Shown here: positions 43,201 through 53,023 of the stretch, piece after piece
Layout: each line of letters opens with the position of its first letter
Numbering within the stretch: position 1 is the stretch's first letter
Assembly (NCBI GenBank): GCA_022844565.1
Contig: JALHLK010000002.1
Coordinates: 179,209-243,208 of the forward strand
Source of the DNA: Saprospiraceae bacterium
GTDB lineage: Bacteria > Bacteroidota > Bacteroidia > Chitinophagales > Saprospiraceae
Reading direction: 5' to 3'
Length of the DNA stretch: 64,000 nucleotides
Program-made: the position numbers and the translations under genes
Notes under the pieces: generated by a model
Seen by the model: the letters and a program-made list of their open reading frames with translations, nothing else
Told to the model about the DNA's origin: nothing
Database searches by the model: none

Positions 43201-44070
43201 ATGAAGGCAAAATTTACCATACTTGTTTTATTGGCCGTATCAACATTTACGATGATAGGTTGTAAGGAAAAACCAGTTTTGGAAGAAAAAAAGGAAACTT
43301 TTAGAGATAATATCGGTATACAACTGTACAGTTTAAGAAATCAAACAGCTACCAACTTAGATAGTGCACTTCAATTTGTAAAAGATCAAGGTGTTACGGA
43401 TGTCGAGATTGCTGGTTTTGCTAATCTTACCCCCGAGTTGTTTAAAGAAAAGTTGATCCAATATGGTCTGAAGCCAAGTGGAGGTCTTTTTGGTTTTGAA
43501 GAGTTTAGAGATAGTATTGATAAATTGGTAGATATTGCAAAACTATTTGACTTGCAATACATAGGGTGTGCTTGGATACCCCATGCAAATGATACGATTA
43601 CTTTTGAAGAAATCGAAGAGGCAGTTCGCGTTTTTAATCTTGCAGGCAAAAAATTAAATGAAAACGGAATTCAATTTGTTTATCACAATCATGGTTATGA
43701 GTATGTACCTTATGAAGATGGAACACTCTTCGATTATCTTTACGAAAATACAGATTCAACCAATGTGAAATTTGAATTAGATGTTTTCTGGGCAAAACAT
43801 GGAGGACAAGACCCATTAGAAATGCTTAAGAAATATGGTAAGCGAATCCCTGTTATGCACATTAAAGATATGGATAAAAGTGTGATAGGTAATCTGACAG
43901 GTAAAGAAGATGTAGAGAAAGATGTACCTTGGGGAACTGGCCAAATAGATATAAAAGCTTGTTTATTATTAGGTCAACAATTAGGTGTAAAACATTTTTA
44001 TCTAGAAGATGAGTCTACTAATGTTTTGAATCAAATTCCTATTAGCTTAAAATTCACGGAAAGTTTCTAA
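43201..44070 (+). CDS. Sugar phosphate isomerase/epimerase-like lipoprotein
   Basis: About 289 residues from the ATG at 43201. A TTG at 43117 opens a longer frame but would put 28 residues before the signal, so I reject it. The lipobox is MIGC (Cys20). A xylose-isomerase-like TIM barrel follows, with GIQLYSLRN, the metal-ligand-type VYHNHGYEY, FELDVFWAKHGGQDP and PVMHIKDMD. Being a lipoprotein it acts outside the cytoplasm. Related secreted proteins occur near Gfo/Idh/MocA oxidoreductases and ThuA proteins, as here. The 183 bp upstream hold no gene. Confidence 0.86.
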   Translation: MKAKFTILVLLAVSTFTMIGCKEKPVLEEKKETFRDNIGIQLYSLRNQTATNLDSALQFVKDQGVTDVEIAGFANLTPELFKEKLIQYGLKPSGGLFGFEEFRDSIDKLVDIAKLFDLQYIGCAWIPHANDTITFEEIEEAVRVFNLAGKKLNENGIQFVYHNHGYEYVPYEDGTLFDYLYENTDSTNVKFELDVFWAKHGGQDPLEMLKKYGKRIPVMHIKDMDKSVIGNLTGKEDVEKDVPWGTGQIDIKACLLLGQQLGVKHFYLEDESTNVLNQIPISLKFTESF

Positions 44071-44146
44071 TATAGCTTAAGGGAAGTTGTAAAAAAACTA
44101 TTCCGAAAAGAATGCAATCTGTAATCTTAATGCAGCAACGTTGTTC

Positions 44147-44782
44147 TTATCTAAAAAAAGGATTGTTCTTTAATTCATGACCTATAGTGGTAGAATCTCC
44201 ATGACCAGAATATACAATTGTGCTTTCGGGTAAGGTGAACAACTCATTTCTAATAGAAGAAATCAAAGTGTCATAATTACCTCCAGGTAAATCTGTGCGA
44301 CCAATACTTTCTTTAAAGAGCGCATCACCAGCAATTAATTGATTTGACTTTTGATGAAAGAGACAAATGTGGCCTGGAGAATGCCCAGGAACAAATAAAA
44401 TTTTCAATTCATTATTTCCAAAATTGATCACGGCATTTGCTTCAAGTACACCAGTGATATCAGGCGAAGGGTCATAATATAGACCGTAATACTGTGCTAC
44501 CATAGGCTGTGATGCCAGAACTTTTTTTTCTATTTCGTGTGCATATAGTGCCAAAGCATACTTATCAGAAATGTATCTATTACCTAATACATGATCAATA
44601 TGGCAATGCGTATTAATTAGCATTGTGGGAGTAAGCATATTATCAGCAATAAAATCTGTGATAGTTTTTTGCTCGAACGTGTTATTACAGCCCGGATCAA
44701 TTATAAGGCATTCGTTGCTTTCGTCATAAAGCACATAGGTATTTTCTTGAAAATCATTGAATGTAAATCGAGCAATTTGCAT
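44147..44782 (-). CDS. MBL-fold metallo-hydrolase (glyoxalase II-like)
   Basis: 211 residues. Zinc ligands are visible: THCHIDH (about 57-63), GHSPGHICLF (His about 132), GDALF (Asp) and SGHGDST (His near 195). This small cytoplasmic family hydrolyses thioesters such as S-lactoylglutathione or related compounds; the true substrate is uncertain. It is last in a group of minus-strand genes running from 46142, with gaps of 16-30 bp, so it is probably co-transcribed with the envelope genes before it. Confidence 0.9.
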   Translation of the reverse strand: MQIARFTFNDFQENTYVLYDESNECLIIDPGCNNTFEQKTITDFIADNMLTPTMLINTHCHIDHVLGNRYISDKYALALYAHEIEKKVLASQPMVAQYYGLYYDPSPDITGVLEANAVINFGNNELKILFVPGHSPGHICLFHQKSNQLIAGDALFKESIGRTDLPGGNYDTLISSIRNELFTLPESTIVYSGHGDSTTIGHELKNNPFFR

Positions 44783-44798
44783 ATCCAGTTTTAAGGCT

Positions 44799-45383
44799 CT
44801 AGAATTTATAACTGAAGTTCAACCAATATTCTATAGGCCCATTGAAGTCTTGCGCTACTTGATTGACATTATAAAGCAACTCAACGCCATAAGACCAATT
44901 GCCTGTACCTTGCATATAACCGCCCCCAACTAGAGGAGCCCAAAATTTTTGTCTTGTACCATTATTTAAAGCGGCATTTTGGTGGCCATATTCTGCTTGC
45001 AAATATATACTTTTTGTGATTTTACCTCTACCGTAAAGAAAAGTACCATAATCAACATACGTATTATCTGATATTCCCGCAGGGTTATTTATGTATACCA
45101 AGCCTCCTCTTAATCCTAATCCAGCCGTTGCCCAAGAAGTAAGTTTATATCCAACATTAAATTTAGAAGTAAATGAAAATACATTATTACCAAATCCTGG
45201 GTTACCTACTTTTATTTCATAATTCAATTTCTCTTTGATAGAGACCGTCTCTTTTACTTCTGGTTTTCTTCTTGATGTAGTGGTTGGTGTTCTCGATCTG
45301 GTGCGTGTCTGCGCGAAAGTATCTGTAATAGCAAAAAAGAGAACGAACAAAACGAAAGTTTGTATTAAAAACCTAGTATTCAT
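44799..45383 (-). CDS. Outer-membrane beta-barrel-like protein
   Basis: 194 residues with signal peptide ending FAQ (about 25). An Arg/Thr-rich linker follows (RTRSRTPTTTSRR), then amphipathic strands (VGYKLTSWATAGLGLRGGLVY, YLQAEYGHQNAAL) and a terminal NFSYKF, the usual barrel end. No enzyme motif. It lies between a DUF6438 lipoprotein gene (30 bp away) and the MBL-fold gene (16 bp away). Confidence 0.75.
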   Translation of the reverse strand: MNTRFLIQTFVLFVLFFAITDTFAQTRTRSRTPTTTSRRKPEVKETVSIKEKLNYEIKVGNPGFGNNVFSFTSKFNVGYKLTSWATAGLGLRGGLVYINNPAGISDNTYVDYGTFLYGRGKITKSIYLQAEYGHQNAALNNGTRQKFWAPLVGGGYMQGTGNWSYGVELLYNVNQVAQDFNGPIEYWLNFSYKF

Positions 45384-45413
45384 AGTGACATATTAAATTT
45401 TCTTGTTGAAAAA

Positions 45414-46142
45414 TTATCTGTTTTGCAGTTTTTTATTGAATTCAGCAGAAATAATCCTTTTATCAGATCTGATCATTTGGAGCATTTCTTCTGGTTTGAA
45501 TGCTTCAGTATTGTATTTGATCAACCACAATCTTCCATCTTCAGTAATTCTATCTGTGAGACTTACACCTTTATCTTGGTAATCTTGTAAAAATCTTGGA
45601 AGACTGCCCAATTGTGGTTCGATGATTATTTCTGAGAAGATGGTAACCTCTTCTTCTACTCTTTCTTCTAAGGAATCAGTAACTGCAGGTGCTCTTATTA
45701 ACAGCCAACCGTCACTATCAGCAATTTTTTCTAACATGTACTGTAATTGTAATACTTGTGGCGGTCTATTTTCTTTACCAACCACAGATTTGTTTATACT
45801 TCCATTTGAGTAGTAAAGCATTGTACTAGGAAGATCCTCTAATTCAGAGGTATAAATATCTTGCAATGTTGTAAACTTGGCTGATTCAAAAGCTTTTGCT
45901 ATGTCTTTTAATTCCTTTTTAGTTATATTTTTTTGAAATACGCCCAATTTTTTGGTGTTCATTTTTCCTTCATATGACACTTTGCCATCTTTAAAGATTT
46001 GCATCGAATAGACAGGACATTTACCAAAGCAAGGGCTTTTTTCTATTGCTGCAACTTGGCCTTTATTATCGCCTATTACTTTTACGCCTGCACAAGATGA
46101 AAGTATAACTAAAGTGAAAAGACTTAATACTATTTTTTTCAT
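45414..46142 (-). CDS. DUF6438-domain lipoprotein
   Basis: 242 residues; lipobox SSCAG (Cys17). The IEKSPCFGKCPVYSMQIFKDG segment (about 33-53) is the DUF6438 hallmark, with two Cys in CFGKC. The second half (about 155-242) is different and may be a small binding domain (GVSLTDRITEDGRLWLIKYNTEAFKPEEML). Function of the family is unknown. First gene of the small minus-strand group. Confidence 0.82.
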   Translation of the reverse strand: MKKIVLSLFTLVILSSCAGVKVIGDNKGQVAAIEKSPCFGKCPVYSMQIFKDGKVSYEGKMNTKKLGVFQKNITKKELKDIAKAFESAKFTTLQDIYTSELEDLPSTMLYYSNGSINKSVVGKENRPPQVLQLQYMLEKIADSDGWLLIRAPAVTDSLEERVEEEVTIFSEIIIEPQLGSLPRFLQDYQDKGVSLTDRITEDGRLWLIKYNTEAFKPEEMLQMIRSDKRIISAEFNKKLQNR

Positions 46143-46224
46143 TGAAATATTGCTTAATTAATGTGTTAAAGAACGATAAGTACGCTTCAAAAATTGTTCC
46201 AAGTCCCAAAAGCTAATAAGAATA

Positions 46225-46263
46225 ATAAAAAAAGGGTACTTAATGTTTGATTAAATACCCTTT
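46225..46263 (-). terminator. Rho-independent terminator of the L31 gene
   Basis: Outer arms AAAGGGTA and TACCCTTT and inner arms TTAAT and ATTAA around a GTTTG loop give about 13 pairs with one mismatch. On the minus strand the hairpin is followed by a run of T (the A-run at 46226-46233). It lies 22 bp after the L31 stop. Confidence 0.75.
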
Positions 46264-46284
46264 CTATAATTTTATCTGTATAAA

Positions 46285-46542
46285 CTATTGCTGAGAAAAT
46301 TTTCCAAATTTCTTATTAAACTTGTCAATTCTACCCGCAGTGTCTACAAACTTGACCTTACCTGTAAAGAATGGGTGCGAAAAAGATGAAATCTCCATTT
46401 TAATTAATGGGTATTCATTACCATCTTCCCAAACGATTTTCTCTCTTGATGCAGCACATGATTTTGTCAAAATTGTTGAATCATTTGATATATCTTTGAA
46501 AACTACTAATCTATAAGTTTCTGGATGAAGTCCGTCTTTCAT
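46285..46542 (-). CDS. rpmE2: 50S ribosomal protein L31 type B
   Basis: 85 residues from the ATG at 46542; a TTG at 46569 would add nine residues without family support. Conserved L31-B features are [38 protein letters not shown] and [10 protein letters not shown]. It lacks the CxxC zinc ribbon of type A, so it is the zinc-free form. It stands alone with its own promoter and terminator. This gene may also supply L31 generally in an organism with a single copy. Confidence 0.95.
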   Translation of the reverse strand: MKDGLHPETYRLVVFKDISNDSTILTKSCAASREKIVWEDGNEYPLIKMEISSFSHPFFTGKVKFVDTAGRIDKFNKKFGKFSQQ

Positions 46543-46566
46543 GTCTAAATTTTTTAAAATTGGCTG

Positions 46567-46597
46567 CAAAGATAGTATTAGTTTTAAATATCACAAA
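46567..46597 (-). promoter_or_regulatory. Bacteroidota-type promoter of the L31 gene
   Basis: On the minus strand a -33 TTTG (46594-46597) and a -7 TATCTTTG (46567-46574) are separated by 19 bp, an exact match to the Bacteroidota consensus. Transcription would start near 46560, about 18 bp before the ATG. Confidence 0.75.
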
Positions 46598-46693
46598 AGA
46601 TAATATAGTTTTTTCTCAAAAAAAAGATCAATTATTGTCAAGATGCGAAAAGATTGGCAGTAATCTTTACCTTAGCATCCTAAAAATACAAAT

Positions 46694-48100
46694 ATGAATA
46701 TTAATGATATTTTAGATAGATCCAAAAAAGCCTTCTTTAAATATGGTAAATCATCAGGAGAACAGAGGGCAACTCTATTAGAAACTATAGCTTCTGAGAT
46801 AGAGAATTTGGGTGATTCTTTAGTTAAAGCGATAGAAGAAGAGTGCAATTTTGTTGAAGGCAGAATCTTAGGTGAGCGCGGCAGAACATGTGGCCAGTTA
46901 AGGATGTTTGCCCAAGTAGCAAGATCGGGATCTCATTTAGGGATAAAAAAAGATGCAGCTATGCCTGACAGAGTGCCAATGCCCAGGCCTGACTTGCGCA
47001 AAATCAATATTCCTCTTGGGCCTATTATTGTATTTGGTGCTTCTAACTTTCCATTGGCTTATTCAACTGCTGGAGGGGACACGGCCTCAGCACTCGCAGC
47101 AGGATGCACCGTCATACTTAAAGGTCACCCTGCACATGCTCATACATCTGAATTAGTGGCATCGGCTATTAGTAAAGCACTCGATAAAGTTGGTATGGAC
47201 CAAGATATTTTTATACATGTCGCTTCATCAGATTTCGAAACAGGTAAAGCTTTAGTACAACACCCATTTACAGCAGGAGTAGGGTTCACAGGCAGTGTCA
47301 GTGGCGGCTACGCTTTGGCTTCTTATACCAGAGATAGAAAAAACCCTATTCCAGTATTTACAGAAATGGGTAGTACTAACCCAGTCATTTACTTAAATGG
47401 TGCACCATCTGAGGAAGTCAAAAGTCGGGCAAACATGTTAGCTGGAGCGATCACATTAGGAGCAGGACAGTTTTGTACTAATCCAGGTCTTATTTTTGGA
47501 CTCAAGTCAGAAGAATTTACTACTTTTTATACCTCTTTAAGCGAAAACATTAGTCAAATCCAAGGCGCAAAGATGTTGAACCACAATATTCAAAAAAACT
47601 ATCTTGCTAAAATGGATCACGCGCTTCAACAAAAAGGTATACAATTGATATCTAATGTTACAGATACAGATGATGAATTGATTGCCGTGCCTAGTTTGGC
47701 AAAGACAGAAGGTCACACATTTATAAATAACCCAGTTTTGCATGAAGAAGTATTTGGGCCATATTCATTAATTGTAGAATTTGAATCGCAAGACCAATTA
47801 GAACAAGCCCTCCATATGATCGATGGTCAATTGACTTGTTCTTTTCTAGCAAATGAAGCAATATTAAAAGAAAATTCTTCATTGATCGACATTGCCATCC
47901 ATAAAGCTGGAAGATTGATCTTTAACGGAGTGCCAACAGGTGTCGAAGTTTGTGATAGTATGGTGCATGGTGGTCCATCTCCTGCCACAAGTGATAGTAG
48001 ATTTACGGCAGTAGGAAGTGATGCTATTTTACGTTGGTTAAGGCCGGTTTGTTATCAAAATTTTCCAACCTCCTTGTTGCCAAAAGAATTACAAGATTAG
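46694..48100 (+). CDS. 2,5-dioxovalerate (alpha-ketoglutarate semialdehyde) dehydrogenase
   Basis: 468 residues of the NADP-type aldehyde dehydrogenase family. Catalytic Glu224 (VFTEMGSTNP) and Cys261 (GAGQFCTNPG) are present, with the cofactor-side GFTGS loop. GPIIVFGASNFPLAYSTAGGDTASA is typical of the alpha-ketoglutarate semialdehyde branch. It oxidises 2,5-dioxopentanoate to 2-oxoglutarate, the last step of hydroxyproline and some sugar-acid pathways. The next gene, 16 bp downstream, is a hydroxyproline epimerase, which makes the hydroxyproline route the likely one. Confidence 0.9.
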   Translation: MNINDILDRSKKAFFKYGKSSGEQRATLLETIASEIENLGDSLVKAIEEECNFVEGRILGERGRTCGQLRMFAQVARSGSHLGIKKDAAMPDRVPMPRPDLRKINIPLGPIIVFGASNFPLAYSTAGGDTASALAAGCTVILKGHPAHAHTSELVASAISKALDKVGMDQDIFIHVASSDFETGKALVQHPFTAGVGFTGSVSGGYALASYTRDRKNPIPVFTEMGSTNPVIYLNGAPSEEVKSRANMLAGAITLGAGQFCTNPGLIFGLKSEEFTTFYTSLSENISQIQGAKMLNHNIQKNYLAKMDHALQQKGIQLISNVTDTDDELIAVPSLAKTEGHTFINNPVLHEEVFGPYSLIVEFESQDQLEQALHMIDGQLTCSFLANEAILKENSSLIDIAIHKAGRLIFNGVPTGVEVCDSMVHGGPSPATSDSRFTAVGSDAILRWLRPVCYQNFPTSLLPKELQD

Positions 48101-48116
48101 TCAAAGATAATAAATC

Positions 48117-49121
48117 ATGGAGAGAAAAAGATTTTTTTGCATTGATGCACATACTTGTGGCAACCCTGTAAGATTGGTTGCCGGTGGTGGTCCTGAACTT
48201 ACAGGTTCGACTATGATGGAAAGACGAAATCATTTTTTGCGAGAATACGACTGGATAAGAGAATCTCTCATGTATGAACCACGGGGTCATGATATGATGA
48301 GTGGATCCATATTGTACCCTCCGTGTGACCCAAATAATGATGTCGCTGTGTTATTTATCGAGACGTCAGGTTGTCTACCTATGTGCGGTCATGGCACTAT
48401 AGGCACAATCACCATAGCGGTAGAAGAAGGATTGATCAAACCTAAAGATCCAGGAAAAATAAGGATGGAAGCTCCAGCGGGCCTTATTTTGATAGACTAT
48501 GCCATGGAAGGCAATAAAGTGAAAAGTGTAAAATTGACAAATGTTCCTTCATTTTTGTACAAGACCAATTTAGCTACACACCATCCAAAACTTGGGGATA
48601 TCACCTGTGATGTAGCTTATGGAGGTAACTTTTATGCCATATTTGACCCACAACCCAATTTTCCTGGCCTAGAACATTTTACGGCTGATGAGTTGGTAAG
48701 TTTGGCTAGAGAAATACGTGTCAAACTCAATGAAGATTATGAGTTTCTCCATCCACTTGATGCCAATATCAATTGGTGTAGCCACGTGATGTGGACAGGT
48801 AAGACGATAGACCCAACTTCTAGTGCTAGAAATGCCGTATTTTATGGAGAAAAGGCTATTGATAGGTCGCCTTGTGGTACAGGTACTTCTGCACGAATGG
48901 CCCAATTGTACGGTAAAGGGAAACTAGCACAAGGTGATGAATTTGTGCATGAGAGCTATATTGGCTCTAAGTTTATTGGAAGAATAGAAAATGTGACAAA
49001 AGTTGGAAATTATGATGCGATCACACCCAGTATAGAAGGTTGGGCAAAAATTTATGGGTATAATACCATTTTAGTAGATCCAACAGATGACCCTTATGCG
49101 GGTGGATTTGTGGTGAAATAA
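48117..49121 (+). CDS. 4-hydroxyproline epimerase (proline racemase family)
   Basis: 334 residues. Both catalytic cysteines are present: PMCGHGTIG (Cys90) and DRSPCGTGTSA (Cys253). The related 3-hydroxyproline dehydratases carry Thr at the second site, so epimerase activity is favoured. It interconverts trans-4-hydroxy-L-proline and cis-4-hydroxy-D-proline, the first step of catabolism. The dehydrogenase and deaminase of the pathway are not in the window. Collagen-like peptides are a plausible source, and an S9 peptidase gene follows. Confidence 0.9.
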   Translation: MERKRFFCIDAHTCGNPVRLVAGGGPELTGSTMMERRNHFLREYDWIRESLMYEPRGHDMMSGSILYPPCDPNNDVAVLFIETSGCLPMCGHGTIGTITIAVEEGLIKPKDPGKIRMEAPAGLILIDYAMEGNKVKSVKLTNVPSFLYKTNLATHHPKLGDITCDVAYGGNFYAIFDPQPNFPGLEHFTADELVSLAREIRVKLNEDYEFLHPLDANINWCSHVMWTGKTIDPTSSARNAVFYGEKAIDRSPCGTGTSARMAQLYGKGKLAQGDEFVHESYIGSKFIGRIENVTKVGNYDAITPSIEGWAKIYGYNTILVDPTDDPYAGGFVVK

Positions 49122-49288
49122 AAGGAAGTCATTATATATTTTAGATTTTTAGGTGTGATTTAAGAGAATGTAGAAATGACTTTGTAAAGAAGCGTAAAAT
49201 TTAAGGGTAAAAGCTTTTTTTTATCCGATATGACCTCAATTATTTAAAAAGTTGTATTATTGACTTTGAAAAATAAGAATATAAAATC

Positions 49289-52225
49289 ATGCGTAAACGA
49301 ATCTTGAGTGTACTTACACTTTGTCTCCTTCTTTCGATAGGTTATAGCCAAGAAAAAAAATCATCTGCCAAACCAATGACTTGGAAAGATATTCCTGCTT
49401 GGAAGTCGATCAATCCTTTTAGCATGCAGCTATCCAATGATGGAAAATGGTATGCCTATAGCCTTGGACCTGTAGAAGGTGATGCAGATTTGTATCTACA
49501 TAAGACTGACACTACCACAGTAAAGAAGACTTACCCAATTGGTGGAGGTGGCACAAGTGTTAAGTTTTCAGAAAATAGCAAATGGATAGCTTTTATGAAA
49601 TATCCTAATTATAAAGATAGCGAAGCTGCTAAGAAAACACCAGGAAAAAAATTAAACAACAAACTGCATTGGATCAACTTAGATAGCCAAACTAAACATG
49701 AACAAGATAAGGCCACCTCATTTGATTTTAATGGTGAGAAATCTTCGCATCTTGTAGTCAAAACAGAAAAAGAAGGCACAGGTGGCGATGGCAAAGGTGG
49801 TGACTTAGTCATAATGCATCTTCAAAATGGAAAGCGTCAAAATCTAGGTAATGTGCTAGAATATTCATTCAATAAATCTGGAGATTACATGGCTTACATC
49901 GTAGACGCCAATAACAAATCTGGTAATGGTATCTATTTATATCACATTCCTACCAACAACATCAAAATCATAGACACTGATACTGCTAGCTATAAATCGC
50001 TTTCTTGGACTGAAAATGGAGATGGATTTACTGCTTTGAAGCTAATAAAAGACGCAAAATACAAGCAAGAGCATGGTAAAGTGATAGGGGTAAAAAATAT
50101 AGATAATCCTATTATTCACATCTACGATCCTCAGATAGACACAGTCAACTTTCCTAAAAATAGTACAATAAGCCCAAATAGAAGCCCTCGATGGTCCGAA
50201 GATCTTACCAAGATATTCTTTGGCACTCACGCATTGGTTTCAGCAAAGAAAGAAGATGATACCAAGGTAACTGTTAAAACAAAAAATGATACGATAGATC
50301 TCTCTATTTTAGACAAAATTAAGACGGACACTTCTATTATAACATTGGCCGATCTACAAAAAGCGATCGCTAAATTAGATACCAATAAGGTTGCTCCAAA
50401 AGAAGCAAAACAAGAAGGTACCAAGCCTGATATGACCATCTGGCATTGGCAAGACAGCCGTCTACAATCAAGACAACAAGTGTTGGAAAATATGGATAAA
50501 AATTACAGTGCTTGGGCGATGATAAATGCTTCAAACAACAAATTCATCGCCTTGCAGGATTCTACCATGAAGGAATTAACCCTCTTTCCAAAAGAAAAAT
50601 ACGCATTGGGCATGGACCAACAGGCATATGAATTAGATATGAACCTTAATGGACAACAATACAGAGATATTTTCATCGTCAACCTTACAGATGGGAGTAG
50701 AAAACTGTTATTCAAGAAGTTTTACTTGCCAAGTTTTTCATCTCTTCCTAGACCATCTCAAGACGGTACAAAATTGATTTATGGACTGGATGGCCATTAC
50801 TATCTTTATGATATTCTTACAGATAAACATACGAACATTACACAGAAAATACCTACTACCTTTGTCAATACAGAAGATGACCACAATGTAATAAAACCTT
50901 TGGTAGGAGCACTAGGATGGAGCAGTGATAATAAGTATATCCTCCTAAGAGATCTTTGGGATATATGGCAAGTTCCATTAAACGAAAATGAAACAGCGGT
51001 CAATCTCACACAAAATGGTAAGAAAGATAAAATCAAATATCAAAACCGATTTGTCTTAGACCCTGAAGAAAAAGGTATCGACTTATCTAAACCAGGCTAT
51101 ATACGCATGTATGGTGAAAACACTAAAAAAAGTGGAATTGGACGTCTAGAAGGTGGAAGTAATGGATGGGTGGCAGGGCCAAAAATCTTAATTTGGGAAG
51201 ATGCAACCATTAATCGACTTTCTAAAGCTAAAAATGCTGAAAAATATACTTATACAAAAGAAAAATTCAATGTAGCACCTGAGTTTTATGTGACGGGAGA
51301 CCAACTCAACAATTCTTCACAGCTTACAAAAAACACACCAGACAAGGATAAATATACTTGGTCTGACGGTGCACAATTGGTAGATTATATATCTGACAAA
51401 GGTGACAAATTGCAAGCAGCTTTGTTTCTGCCAGCTGGATATGAAAAAGGTAAAAAATACCCTACAATTGTCTATTACTATGAAAAATTATCACAGACCT
51501 TACATAGCTATTCAGCACCTTCATTTAGTGGTACAGGGTGGAATCCAACCATCTACACAAGTAATGGATATGCCGTATTGGTACCAGATATCGTATATAA
51601 AATGGACGACCCAGGTATGTCAGCCGTATGGTGTGTATTGCCAGCAGTGAAAGCAGCAATCAAAACAGGTGTTATAGATGAAGCTCGAATGGGACTCCAC
51701 GGACACTCTTGGGGTGGATATCAAACCTCATTTTTGATCACGCAGACCAATATGTTTAAAGCAGCAGCAGCAGGGGCTCCTCTGACCAACATGATATCTA
51801 TGTATGATTTGATTTACTGGAATTCGGGTAGTGGCAACATGTCTATTTTTGAAGCTTCACAAGGACGATTCAAAGGTGCTCCATGGGAAAATTGGGCTGC
51901 ATACCAAAGAAATTCTCCTGTTTATCATGTCAAAAATGTTCAAACACCGCTACTTTTATTGCATAATGATAAAGATGGAGCCGTAGACTTTACACAAGGC
52001 ATAGAATATTACAATGCCCTCCGCAGACTTAAAAAACCGGTAATAATGGTGCAGTACAAGGGTGAAAATCATGGTTTATCAAAGCCTGAAAATAGAAAGG
52101 ATTATAGTGTGAGAATGATGGAATTTTTTGATACCCATCTCAAAGGTGAAAAAGCACCAGAATGGATCAAAGAAGGTGTTGAAAAACTAAAATTGGATGA
52201 TCATTTAGAAACGAGAACTTTTTAA
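49289..52225 (+). CDS. Secreted S9-family serine peptidase
   Basis: 978 residues with a signal peptide (to YSQ, about 20). A long N-terminal beta-propeller-like part (about 30-690) precedes the alpha/beta-hydrolase domain (about 695-978). The nucleophile is in GLHGHSWGGYQ, Asp in LLLHNDKDGAVDF and His in KGENHGLSK. YYYEKLSQTLHSYSAP is typical of larger S9 relatives in Bacteroidota. It probably cleaves peptides in the periplasm. It is encoded 167 bp after the hydroxyproline genes and may be separately transcribed. Confidence 0.92.
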   Translation: MRKRILSVLTLCLLLSIGYSQEKKSSAKPMTWKDIPAWKSINPFSMQLSNDGKWYAYSLGPVEGDADLYLHKTDTTTVKKTYPIGGGGTSVKFSENSKWIAFMKYPNYKDSEAAKKTPGKKLNNKLHWINLDSQTKHEQDKATSFDFNGEKSSHLVVKTEKEGTGGDGKGGDLVIMHLQNGKRQNLGNVLEYSFNKSGDYMAYIVDANNKSGNGIYLYHIPTNNIKIIDTDTASYKSLSWTENGDGFTALKLIKDAKYKQEHGKVIGVKNIDNPIIHIYDPQIDTVNFPKNSTISPNRSPRWSEDLTKIFFGTHALVSAKKEDDTKVTVKTKNDTIDLSILDKIKTDTSIITLADLQKAIAKLDTNKVAPKEAKQEGTKPDMTIWHWQDSRLQSRQQVLENMDKNYSAWAMINASNNKFIALQDSTMKELTLFPKEKYALGMDQQAYELDMNLNGQQYRDIFIVNLTDGSRKLLFKKFYLPSFSSLPRPSQDGTKLIYGLDGHYYLYDILTDKHTNITQKIPTTFVNTEDDHNVIKPLVGALGWSSDNKYILLRDLWDIWQVPLNENETAVNLTQNGKKDKIKYQNRFVLDPEEKGIDLSKPGYIRMYGENTKKSGIGRLEGGSNGWVAGPKILIWEDATINRLSKAKNAEKYTYTKEKFNVAPEFYVTGDQLNNSSQLTKNTPDKDKYTWSDGAQLVDYISDKGDKLQAALFLPAGYEKGKKYPTIVYYYEKLSQTLHSYSAPSFSGTGWNPTIYTSNGYAVLVPDIVYKMDDPGMSAVWCVLPAVKAAIKTGVIDEARMGLHGHSWGGYQTSFLITQTNMFKAAAAGAPLTNMISMYDLIYWNSGSGNMSIFEASQGRFKGAPWENWAAYQRNSPVYHVKNVQTPLLLLHNDKDGAVDFTQGIEYYNALRRLKKPVIMVQYKGENHGLSKPENRKDYSVRMMEFFDTHLKGEKAPEWIKEGVEKLKLDDHLETRTF

Positions 52226-52252
52226 CTTCTTAAAAATGTAAAATTAATAAGG

Positions 52253-53023
52253 ATGATGAGGTACTATATTTTCTCACTGTTTTTATTATCGTATTCAATT
52301 GGACATGGCCAGTGGGTCGGCATCTATGAAGGTCAAATCAATGGTGACAATGTAAAAGTAGACATCACCAATCAAGCCAATAATAAGATCGAGGGGGTGA
52401 TGTCAGATAGCTATCAAAAGTTTAATATAACTGGCGACATCAATGGCAATAGGATGGCTGGAGACGCAGTTGAGCAAACTTGGGGTCTGAAGGTTGCCAT
52501 CTTAGGCGAGATAAAAGGTAATACCATAGATTTCAAATTGGTCACCTCTATTCTTGGGGTAAAGTCTGAAACGCCTTTTACAGTAACTAAACAGAGTAAA
52601 ACAAACCAAAAGAATGCTGCAAGTAGTACTTCAGCTAATACCGCTAATTTAGCAAAAGGTACTAGCCGAGATCCAAAGGTAGTAGGTAGATGGACAAAAA
52701 ACGAAAGTTATAATTCAGGATATGGCGATAATTTTATGGGAGCAAATTTTTCTCAATCGTTTATATTGTATGCTGATGGTGGTGTGGAAGATGGAGGGAG
52801 CAATGCCAGCGTAAGCGGAAGTAATTATTATGGTAAAAGTAGTGATGGTGGGGCAAGTAATGCCATTCCTGGTTTGATTTGGTATACGAAGGATAGCCAA
52901 CTATTTTTTTCGTACACTCAAGATGGTAAGACACAATCAGAATCTTTGGGTAAGTATTATGTTGAAAATAATAAAATGCTGATCACACTTGCAAATGGGA
53001 AAAAGATCTTATTAAGTAGATAA
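52253..53023 (+). CDS. Small secreted protein of unknown function
   Basis: 256 residues with signal peptide ending GHGQ (about 20). The N-terminal third is strand-rich (WVGIYEGQINGDNVKVDI, NKIEGVMSDSYQKFNITG). A low-complexity Ser/Thr/Ala linker follows (about 120-145), then a Gly- and Ser-rich second domain with DGGVEDGGSNASVSG. No catalytic motif recognised. It follows the S9 peptidase by 27 bp, so it may belong to its transcript. Confidence 0.7.
   Translation: MMRYYIFSLFLLSYSIGHGQWVGIYEGQINGDNVKVDITNQANNKIEGVMSDSYQKFNITGDINGNRMAGDAVEQTWGLKVAILGEIKGNTIDFKLVTSILGVKSETPFTVTKQSKTNQKNAASSTSANTANLAKGTSRDPKVVGRWTKNESYNSGYGDNFMGANFSQSFILYADGGVEDGGSNASVSGSNYYGKSSDGGASNAIPGLIWYTKDSQLFFSYTQDGKTQSESLGKYYVENNKMLITLANGKKILLSR

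Noticed and set aside
46543-46569. Longer start of L31
   Set aside because: It begins with TTG and overlaps the -7 promoter box; the family starts at the inner ATG.
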